This document shows positions 50,711 through 59,635 of a stretch of 64,000 nucleotides of DNA, one piece after another. This DNA comes from Mesaphorura yosii. Taxonomy: Eukaryota; Arthropoda; Collembola; Poduromorpha; Tullbergiidae. The stretch covers positions 81,438 through 145,437 of the forward strand of contig WIXG01000203.1 in assembly GCA_009869945.1 (NCBI GenBank), written 5' to 3'. The notes under the pieces are model-generated. The model was not told the DNA's origin. It was given only the letters and a program-made list of their open reading frames with translations, and searched no databases. Within the stretch, counting starts at the first letter, position 1. Every line of letters starts with the position of its first letter. The position numbers were made by a program, and so were the translations under genes.

Positions 50711-50807
50711 TATCTTAAATACAGAGACAAATATATTTCTTATGGCTAGTAACTTATTAGCATTCATTCAATAATTATATTTCATGTGATCAGCAAAAAA
50801 ATAGCAT

Positions 50808-51953
50808 TTAAATGTAAGATACGAATAATAATTTCTTCAGTTTTGAGAAAGTTTTCGAAATCCAGTCTTTTGACATGAGACGACGCTTCTTCTTGGCGTT
50901 GGTGTGATTTGGGCAAGCTCCGCCATAGCCATTCTGGTCGCCAATAGCGCTCTGAAGGCCCCACGTCAATGCATAATCGAAGACTTGCTGTAAAAAAAAC
51001 GAGCGATCAGAAATGAAGTGATAAGACGGTAATAGCTTAATTTGGTGTAAATTTGGGTCACCTGCACATTTTTGTATGTAAGCGATGAGCATTCGACATA
51101 ATTTTGGGCCCCAATCTTGTGCGTCAGTTGAACTGCTCTCAATTCCGGAATCGGAGCCAGTCCTCTCCGAGACAATTGAAGCAGGACCTTCAAATGACGA
51201 TAAAGACGCAACAAACCAACTGATAAGAACAACGTCGACATTTTTTCTTCAGCCTTAAGCTCTGTTGACTCACCTGAGTATTCGACCGAAGGTCCGACTG
51301 AGTTCCCACCAGCATGATCTTAGCTTCAGGCGCATGGCGCTTGATTTCCGGGAGCCATCTCGCCGTCACGTTGTTGAATGAAGACGGATTGATTACGCTA
51401 AAGCACATAATTACAACATCAACTTTATTGTAGCATAATGGTCTTAAACGATCCATCTCCTTCCGTCCTCCAGCGTCGCAAATGGTCAGCTGCAGCCTTC
51501 CAGTAATTCCAGTTCCGTTCTCGGACACGTCTTTCATTCGTTTATGAACTGAAACACAGAAACGCAGAGCAACACAAATTTGATTACTGGAATACTGGAT
51601 TAATATCTAAATTAATTACCTGAGTAATCTTCCCAGGCCGTCGGCGCATATTTCGCACCAGCAACGGCAGCGGCGGGGCCCAGCCCATTGGACGATATGA
51701 AACTACGAACAAGAGATGATTTGCCAACGGCATCTCCAACCAAAATACACTTCACGGTCCTGACCACAGGTGGAGGAGTCGCAGCCGACCCCGCAGCGGC
51801 GGCGGCGACGATGTTCTCGATGACAATCGAAGTGAGGCTGCTGCACGAAGTTGAAAACGGGTTTCTCAATTTAGGTTTACCAGTTTCAAATTTCTTGGCC
51901 ATGCCACGCCTTGGAGTGCTCGGAGGAGCCGAGTTAGTCAGAATAGCTGACAA
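50808..51953 (-). CDS. RhoU/Chp-like atypical Rho GTPase with degenerate nucleotide-binding motifs
   Basis: Four minus-strand exons: 51953-51620, 51548-51274, 51187-51062 and 50987-50808; 304 residues. A 65-residue N-terminal extension precedes the G domain, as in RhoU/RhoV. The family fit is clear from RLRPLCY, FSVINPSSFNNV, the RhoU-type VGTQSDLR (194-197 as TQSD), YVECSSLTYKNVQQVFD and a basic tail. Three departures are directly visible. The P-loop reads GDAVGKSS (73-80), one residue shorter than GxxxxGK(S/T). The switch II motif is DAGGRK rather than DTAGQ, so the catalytic Gln is Arg140. Switch I carries an Ala/Gly-rich insert before APTAWEDY. The C-terminus is KKLLFVSYI with no cysteine for prenylation or palmitoylation. 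RhoU-type proteins regulate actin and adhesion with fast nucleotide exchange; whether this one hydrolyses GTP is doubtful. It converges on COG6 with 203 bases between the stop codons. Confidence 0.85.
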
Positions 51954-53207
51954 CTGACAACGGAAACCGGCGATGTCGACTCAAGCCTTACGCTAACATT
52001 ATTCAGGGCCTAAACTCTTAATTCCTGCTACTGTGGCTGCCCGATTGAAGGACAAAAGGTTAATGAAGGGAATCTTCAGTAATTCCCTTCCTATTCCTGT
52101 AAATTAACCAACGGTAGATAAAAAACTACGTTGAAAATTGTACTTGGCACAAACAGTACAAATTACGTGTTATTGGAGTATGACTGACGTGGATTAGGAT
52201 TAGTGGAGAGTCAGCAGTCGACTGACTTCCTGATTTCGTGGCCCAGCTCAGCTCGCCCTCAGTCTCAATCCAGCTTAACTTCATCGCATCCGTCTTACGA
52301 TCTTACGTCTCGCATTTCTCTTCTCGCTCGTACACATAACGCAAAGGCGTGTATCGTTTTCTCGATCCTTATCAACATCAACAGCAGCATCGAATTATCA
52401 GCGATATCAGCACAGAAGAGGTATGCAAAAGCAAATAAAAGAAGGGACGGAGGACAAAAGACAAAACGTGGGCTTGGAATTGGAATGGAAATGTACAAAT
52501 ACAAAAATACACAATTTACAGTCTGGTCGTTGCATTGCTCGCTTGATAAGCAGGATAATTAAATCATGCCATTCGCCGCCACGCATTTTACATTTTGGAC
52601 GTCGTCTGTCAGTGTGGATTTTCAATCCCCCAAGATCGCCATTGCAATTACCTGTGAAATATCACCAGTACTTGTTGTATTTTTGTCGTACGCGTACGGT
52701 TTGTGGTTATGTGACGACGATGACGGAGCGCGGAGATAAACTGGCCGAAACAAAGAAATATCACTAGTCTGGCTTGCATGCATATGGAAAGGAAACTTCA
52801 GGAAATTGTCTTGTCAAATTGTCGTTAAGAATTCCCATTGACGATGGTTACGATTTTATTACGCGTGCGCTGGGAACTCGAACGTGGTCAGGCGCACGCT
52901 GAAGGCTGAAGGTCAAGCACAGTTTAAACGCGTAGCGTAGCGTTAGCGTGTTAAGTCGTAACAAAGGTTCTGGTTGTATTTACTCACGGGAGCCGTCAAG
53001 CGTAGCGTGGCTTGGCGTGGCACAATACAACAATAAAACAAGCCTAAACAGGAAGTACGTACGAAATAATGCACAATCCACGTTAATCGTTAATCGTTAA
53101 AATTACTATTACATATTTAGTTTCGATATCTTCGCGTGCGTGGTGGAGTAATTTGGTAATTGTAATTGGTTAATTGGTGATGATGATGATGCAATTCCTG
53201 AGACTGC
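51954..53207. other. intergenic region between the Rho-like gene and the cuticle-protein gene
   Basis: About 1.25 kb with no gene seen. It contains the 5' flank of the Rho-like gene, a TGGCN pentamer cluster at 53001-53022 and a TGA repeat at 53178-53191 just past the cuticle-protein stop. No AATAAA for the cuticle gene was found close to its stop. Confidence 0.45.
53178..53191. repeat. (TGA)n microsatellite
   Basis: Fourteen bases of perfect TGA repeat in the 3' flank of the cuticle-protein gene. Confidence 0.7.
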
Positions 53208-54837
53208 TCATCCTGCGCCTTGTCGATGATATAACGGATTTGGCGGAATCACGGGCTCGTCGTAGCTGTAGCTTCGGCCGTACTGCGGGCGCGGCGACGG
53301 CGTGGGCGTGACGACGATGCTGTTCCGGTTGATGACTCCTCCGTTCGCAGCCGCCGCCCCGGATCCGTCACTCGGAATGTGCGACCCGATCGGCCTGAAA
53401 TGAAACCAATTATGAATAATTTAATTGACTAATTGATTATAATTAATTTCAGATATGGTAAAGCATATTTTCTTAACCTGAACCCATTCTCATCTGCGAT
53501 GTAGCTCAAAGTGAACGGAATTCCCTCCGGACTTGTCCAGGACACAGTTCCGGTTTTGACATTAATGTCCCGGACTTCGTACTGCCTGCTCCGGGGATTG
53601 TAGACTTCAATCTTTTTTATGTAGCCCGACTCCTTCTGATAAATCCCATTGCCACTCTCAAATCTATATATGGACAAAAATCAAAAGTGACACGGCGCAC
53701 GCGGCAAAAAATTAGACAAATGTCGATTGCGATTGCGCAATGCGTAAAAAGCGTATCGGACTTACTCAACATTGTATTGTCCATTAGTTGGATGCGCGTC
53801 GTGCGAGTATCTCGTGATTGGGATGTAATTGTTGTACTTGGGCGCATAAAAAGTGTGAAACGTCTCGTACGTGTCTGTCGCTGGAGGATTGTGGGGCTGA
53901 TACTGATGCTGATTCTGATGCTGGACGGAGTATGGAGGGTTCTCTGGAGCCACGCTGTACGGAGTGACTCCTAGTCCGGCGCCGGCGCTGTTGCTCCGCA
54001 CCAATGGGCTCAGTGGGTAATCGGGAGACGGGTAGAATTGAGTTCTGCGGAGTCCTTCTGGAATTCTTCGATGGGCGCCACCTCGACTCGGTGGATGAAC
54101 CTGAACTTGCACTGGAAAGTTGCTTGAAGGAGTCTGGAATTTGGCCGGTGGCTGGCTGGACGAGTCTTTTGGGCCGATAAAGTAAAAACTCGGGGGCAGC
54201 GTCTCGACTCCGTACGCTCGAGCCGCCGGCGGCACTGCAGTCGGCCTTCCATCTCCGTATGAGACACCATTTGGGGAATTCAGGAGCGGAAATCCTCCAC
54301 CTGCCTGATACGTCGAAGGCCGGAGTTGATTTTCAGGCAGGGAAGATCGGAACAGTGCCGAATCGGACGCGTACGCTCTCGGCGTCACGTGGACCGCAAT
54401 CGGACTGGGAGTCGGGCGGCCAGGTTCCGTAGCCGCATAACCGATGACGGTAGGCCGGAGTGTCGAGCTCGGAATCGAAACTGGCCAGTATGGCGCTTGT
54501 GAGCCGTCGGCACTCACTTTGGAGTCGCCACTCCCACCGCCTTCATCGTAGAAAGTGTTCTGACTCCGACTGCCTCCAGCGGTGTTTTGAAAAAGGGGCG
54601 AACGTTGGAGCTTGAGTCCGTTGAACGGGGTGAGAGGTTCAGGGTCGTAGGAGCCCGGCAGCGGGGAGATTACAGGCAGGCAGGAAACGGAAAGCAGGAG
54701 TACCAACGCCCATGTCCGAGTTCGAGTCCGAACCTGTGCGTGTCCAGAAAAGATGACGGACGCAATCTAAGCGCTTAACAGTAGAGAAATGACATGGCTT
54801 ACGGGCTTACCTTCAATTTCCGGCTCATGCTTGTCAT
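53208..54837 (-). CDS. cuticular protein with Rebers-Riddiford (RR-1-type) chitin-binding domain
   Basis: Four minus-strand exons: 54837-54811, 54733-53766, 53663-53478 and 53394-53208; in phase, 455 residues. The tiny first exon gives MTSMSRKLK and splices to a hydrophobic signal-anchor or signal peptide (WALVLLLSVSCLPVIS). Residues about 40-330 are low-complexity, rich in Pro, Ser, Tyr and Gln. The RR consensus spans about 332-395: FESGNGIYQKESGYIKK, then a spacer, TGTVSWTSPEGIPFTLSYIA and DENGFRP. The spacing and the NGI in the first block suggest the RR-1 class, usual in flexible cuticle. RR proteins are secreted by epidermis and bind chitin in the procuticle. The codon joining exons 2 and 3 falls inside the first block. 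The C-terminal tail is rich in Pro, Tyr and Arg. The first exon is supported by phase and by the need for a signal peptide. Confidence 0.9.
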
Positions 54838-56400
54838 GTTGGCTGATAAGATCAGATGAATGCTGATGCTGGCTCCTGGAACAGAAGCTTAAAGACTGGA
54901 GAATGCTAACCTGCACACTTCAGCGGCACGAGCACAGCAGCATAAATGATCAGGGCATGCTGCGAATACGCCAATTCGAATTCGCGAATTAGTCACTCCA
55001 CTTGAAGCACTCACCACTTTTGCATTTGCTCTTGCAAAGGTTTGTTTACAAATACGAGTGCAATTATAAATACAACCACGAACACGACCACGACCATGAT
55101 GATAAAGTAAACAGGCGCAGCAAAGATGAAGATCTTGACCACGAGCACGAGGAGGGAAATGGCAGAGATGATGATGTAAATGTGAAGGAAATCCTTCTCA
55201 AACTGATCTCTATTTTTTCACACAAAGTAATTGATGCTTGAAAGAACTGGAATGATTTTTTGTACTGCGGTGATAGCAAATCTTTTGGCGAGACTGCCAC
55301 TGCCGATGCTCTACAGTCTTGTCTCTTATCTCTGCCCATCAATCATCTGCCGCTGTTTGCTCTTTACTGCTTTTTGCCGATTCGCAGCGCAGATGAAGAT
55401 GATTGAAAAGAAGATGAAAGATTGAAATCCATTTCGACCAGACTACAAAAACGTACGTATGAGAAATATTTTATGCGTACGCTGATGGATGTTGAAGGTC
55501 GGCTTAATTGGAAAAGGAAAACCATACGAAATACGCTTGCAATTCGCGAATCGTAAATGTGTGAAATATTCGCAATACAAGTGGACCCACCATGGCAGGG
55601 CACGGAATGGGAAAGGCAGGCATAAGAATGATAGCTCCATTGTTTTTATAGTCATGGTTTATGATTTTATAATGTGAGGTGATGAATTTGTACTGCCATG
55701 AATATGCATGAGTTTTGCATCTGTGGTCTGTCAATCTTAGTTCTTGGGGCTCAAGTATCAAACTTAACCTTAGGATGGCACGAGCGGGATAACGACTACG
55801 ACAGACAAGAGACAAGTTGTAAATGATTCATGATTCATTCGATGACGGTGACGAATTTGTGGTCGAACATCGCTTTTTTTCGTTTTTTTTTATGAGTGGA
55901 AATGCACATAAAACAATCGGAGCGAGCTCCACGCTTAGGTGCACGCTACTCCAGCGACGCTGGAGATCAGACAGTTGGAGATTCGCTTGACAGGGCAACA
56001 TTAGTGATTAGTCACTCGTCTTCTGATGGCCAACGTTTTTCAAGTTCTGTGACGCAATGACGAAAATTGGCAACTGCTCCTGTGTTGGGGTCCATTAATC
56101 AGATGGCGTTTTGGCAAATTATCGCGTCCATGTCCGTCAGCCATCAGTGCAGTGCGCGAAAAAACTGAAAACAAGCCTTGAATTGATTATGCATTATTGA
56201 TTATGCGTTATTGGTTCTTTAACGCAAGCATGGGGCGACTGGTGCTTTGAACCGTTAGGCTCCACTGCTTGAGTTAAGCTAGAAAAATGATCTCAACCTT
56301 TGTTCTCATTTGAAAAGATTTCAACGGCATGCCGCGGCATCGTGTGAGATTTGAGAAATTCATGTCTATTCTGTCTGAATCCGTAGCTTTAGTGGGTGCG
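54838..56400. other. intergenic region upstream of the cuticle-protein gene
   Basis: About 1.5 kb containing the cuticle-protein promoter and the 3' side of the FKBP6-like gene. It has a low-complexity AACACGACCACGACCATGATG-like tract near 55075. No gene is recognised. Confidence 0.45.
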
Positions 56401-56501
56401 TTTGCTTGGAACAAAATTGTCCGGAAACAATTCTCTTGAAACAATTGCTTGGGAACAACTTGCCCAGGAACAATTCTCTTGGAGCAATTGTTCCAAGCAA
56501 A
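56401..56501. mobile_element. about 100-bp element with terminal inverted repeats and internal tandem units
   Basis: TTTGCTTGGAACAAAATTG at the left and CAATTGTTCCAAGCAAA at the right are reverse complements except for a two-base insertion. Between them lie about five imperfect 14-16-base units of the form GGAACAATTCTCTT. The structure resembles a very short MITE or a satellite-derived hairpin. It sits in the 3' flank of the FKBP6-like gene, about 215 bases past its stop. Confidence 0.5.
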
Positions 56502-56606
56502 TTCTTTCCTTGTCGGTCGAGTGCCAATTGCCAATTCATTTTTGCGTAATAAATAACAAATCGTCAAATAGCATTCTATTGCAAAATTGCAACTGCCATA
56601 AATTAT

Positions 56607-56612
56607 TTTATT
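56607..56612 (-). promoter_or_regulatory. polyadenylation signal of the FKBP6-like gene
   Basis: AATAAA on the minus strand about 105 bases after the stop codon at 56716, supporting the terminal exon chosen for that gene. Confidence 0.6.
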
Positions 56613-56715
56613 GGCACATAACAAAATTCCATTACAAAAATCTGTATTAACAAATACTAGATTAGACTTGAGAGTTATTCAGGTTCCTTCTTCCGCTTAT
56701 GCTTACGTCGTCTCG

Positions 56716-58378
56716 TTAAGTTAAAGCACCACCAAACATTTTACGGCACATCGATGACTCGGACTTGGCGTCTTTTTGAATGGACGCTTCAACCTGCGAG
56801 ACCGACAAGAAGAATTAAGATTCAAAACATTGAATCATGTTTAATTCGGCAGAATTGGAAATCCACAATGCTCAATTCTCACTTTGGCCAGGAACTCCTC
56901 CAATTCAGGTATTTTGTTTGGAGCTTTCACGATCGCCTCTCGCGCCAGCTTCCGAGCGCCTTCTTTGTCCCCAAGATCAAATTTTGCTTCCGCATAGCTG
57001 CAAAAATAAATATTTACGAATTTACCGAATTTTTAGAAGTGGAAGAGCAAAAGTTGGAAGCGGTTAATTACCGAAAATATAGCTTGTAGGCCAATTTATG
57101 CGGTGGAAGAAGCAAAGCCGTCTTACACGCTGTGCACGCCTTCGCTAGAAGCGACTCCTTCAGATAACTCTGTGCCAAGTTTGTGTAAACGGTGAATGCC
57201 AAGTCATTCCTCTTAGCGTCGTCAGTCTTGCTTGCAGTCGTATAATTTTCCAGCAGATCGAGAGCTTTTCTGTATCTGTGTAACAGTAAAATACAATTTT
57301 ATTAACCTATTTACTAATTTTTACAACAGAATCCTCTGGAAAAACTTAATATACCTCTTGATCGCTTCCCGGTAAGAGTTGCCGGCGTAAAATCCGTTCC
57401 CTGCCGCTCTCAGTTCATCTGCGGCCTTTATAATCTCTTCGACTGGAAGCCGATTGCGTTCGTCAGGAGTCATGAAGAGGCAGGACTTTAAATCTTCGGC
57501 ACTGGCGACTTGTCTTAATTCCACGGTCAAGATGACGCAGGCCTCTGAATTAAAATTATGATTGCTTGAGTACAGGCTATGTTATAATTAGTTGCAATCT
57601 AAGTTCGATCAACAAACCTGCAGGAATCCTCGGTGGTGATCCAAACTTCCCATACGCGTAATCGTAATGAAGCCAAAATTTCGAGATTTCGGTGTACTCC
57701 ATCGTTTTCAGGCCAATCTCCAGACCAAGAATGCATCCACCAGTATTTAATGTGACAACTACCGGGAAACCTTGGCTCAACGTAGAATCGTACGGAGCGT
57801 CCTTTCCTTCAGCGAAGGCGATGTAGTCAAACCAAACTCGACCGTCTTGTGGAATGCGTTTGCCAGTCCCTTTCTTGACCACCTAAATCAATGAATTAGT
57901 TCTTAGTTTATTAAGATAATTGGGTTCACTGCTGAAGTGCTGATGGCTTACCAATTTCTTGACTTTACCGTCCTCAGTGATGTTCTCCATTTTCTCAAGC
58001 AAGTTGTCAAACTGACCAATCGCCTCTTCAGCATCAATGGACTTGTATATTGCTTCATGCAGCTTCTGGCCAGTCGTTTTCGTAGTTAATTGGGCAAAAT
58101 CATTCATCAGAAGATCGTCTTCAGTAAATTCTTCGTCGTCAATAATATTGTCCATGTCGAAGGGCTCGTCGCCGTGATGACCTTCAACTTCGAAGGTGAC
58201 TCCTCCTTTTGCGACAAGCTCACTAAACACCAAAGATACCACCACCTTATTCCCTTATCAGTTCTATCCATGTATCGACGCTATCAGAGTAGGAAACTAC
58301 TTACCTAACGTTCAGTCCACCTTTGATCCGTGACCCAAGCGCCCGTTCAGTGAAGGGTCCATTTCTTTCCGGCTCCAT
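56716..58378 (-). CDS. FKBP6: FKBP6/Shutdown-like TPR cochaperone
   Basis: Seven minus-strand exons: 58378-58305, 58222-57952, 57882-57618, 57544-57355, 57275-57072, 56997-56883 and 56793-56716; in phase, 398 residues. An acidic N-terminal part is followed by one FKBP-type fold at about 116-214 (VVKKGTG, PYDSTLSQG, LGLEIGL, LHYDYAYGKFGSPPRIP) and three TPR units at about 245-373. The position of the active-site Trp of FKBP12 holds Leu within LGLEIGL, as in the FKBP6 group, so prolyl isomerase activity is unlikely. The C-terminus MCRKMFGG recalls the end of FKBP6. Proteins of this group bind Hsp90 through the TPRs and help load piRNAs onto Piwi proteins in the germline. Reading through the last donor would end the protein at 56841 instead; I prefer the spliced form because of the conserved tail and the nearby polyA signal. 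FKBP4/5-like proteins are excluded by the single domain. Confidence 0.88.
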
Positions 58379-58763
58379 CGCCAAAACTCCGTCTTGAATG
58401 CCAGCCAGTCTCCTATCCTTAGCCTAATCCTTAATGCATTTAAGTATTCGTCTTACAACTACAACAATATATCAGCGCCAGCAACTAAGCAACTTGCGTG
58501 CAACTTCCAAATCAACTTAAAATTAACCACTGAATTTATTGTCCGAATTCGTTCGAGATGAGTGCTTGCTTGTCATTTGCTTTGCGGGTTTCAATTCAAA
58601 GTTGACGTGCAGCGAATCCGTTTGCAGGACGAGATGCCTCACAGTAAGCGATTTCACCATTGCTTGTGCGGCAGCCTAAAGTAAGCATGAAAAAGTTAAC
58701 TTTGTTGACCTCCTATGGTGTCCCAAGTGAACACTGGAAGTTGAAACTTGCAGGCTAGATAGT
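58379..58763. other. 5' flank of the FKBP6-like gene
   Basis: About 385 bases with no clear TATA box or reading frame. It contains the promoter of the FKBP6-like gene by position. Confidence 0.4.
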
Positions 58764-59050
58764 CCATGGTGTCAGCTTTCCAAAGACACCATACTTAATT
58801 GGGGTCATCGTGTCCATAATGGCGTCTGACCCGACTTTGACCCCAGCTTCTCCCGGCTCCTGCAATATGCGCAAAATGTTTCTTCGGATTCTTGCAGACA
58901 CTGATTCATAGTGTCAAGCAAGCTAAACTCAGGCTGTGCATATTGCAGGAGACGGGAGAAACGGGGGTCAAAGTCGGGTCACGCCATTTTTGGTCACCAT
59001 GCTACATGATGACGCCATACAAGTGAGGTGTCGTTGGAAAGTTTATAGTG
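58764..59050. mobile_element. long imperfect inverted repeat (foldback/MITE-like element)
   Basis: The left arm (58764-58870) and right arm (58938-59050) are imperfect reverse complements over about 105 bases, with a 67-base spacer. The best-matched inner part pairs GACCCGACTTTGACCCC on the left with GGGGTCAAAGTCGGGTC on the right and GCAATATGC with GCATATTGC. Weaker matching (CTTTCCAAAGACACC against GGTGTCGTTGGAAAG) carries on outward. No reading frame is present. The structure fits a non-autonomous DNA transposon or foldback element; no target-site duplication was identified. Confidence 0.65.
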
Positions 59051-59635
59051 TAAGTTTCCTAGTGCCGCAAACCGCACCTCTCCACGTCAACCTGGTGGCT
59101 CACAATCACCGGTCACTATGCTGAAAATGCACGCCGCATAGTTCACCTTCTCTTTCCGACATAGTGCGCTGATCAAAAGACTCTTGGATTTTGAGAAACT
59201 GGCCAGCAATTAACCGGGGTCTTCCAGGCTTTCGCAGATCTGTTTGAGGCGTGATATGGTAATTTTCAAATGGCGAACCCGGAGGGTGCATTTGAGGTTA
59301 TGACCAGACAATGGAAGGTGTTGGTGGTAGACTTGGAAAGAATTGTAAACTAAACTCTAGAATTTTGGGCGGATTTTTGCGAAGTTTATAACCTGCGACA
59401 TTTGAGATTTGAATTAGTGTAGTCTCAGATTAAATGCTTAAAATTGTACGGATTTTTAAGAAAGATGTCCAAAGGCTGTGATAGTGAGGAGATGCGGATC
59501 ACGTGCACATTTACATATAGAAGCCTTAGGCTTGAGCTTGGAGATCATTGGGGCAAATTGAAACCCTCAAATTGTTGTACAGTAAGGCAAGTTTATGTGG
59601 TAAATCAGCAAACTTATATTGTAACATAGACTTGG
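59051..59635. other. 3' flank of the ionotropic-receptor gene
   Basis: About 585 bases between the foldback element and the receptor stop codon. No gene or strong polyA signal is seen. Confidence 0.4.

Noticed and set aside
55002..55241. His/Asp/Glu-rich 79-codon frame upstream of the cuticle-protein gene
   Set aside because: Derives from a simple-sequence CACGAC/GATGAT tract; open in the reverse direction too.
56841..56883. Read-through end of the FKBP6-like protein at 56841
   Set aside because: Kept only as an alternative: the spliced last exon restores the family C-terminus and is closer to the polyA signal.
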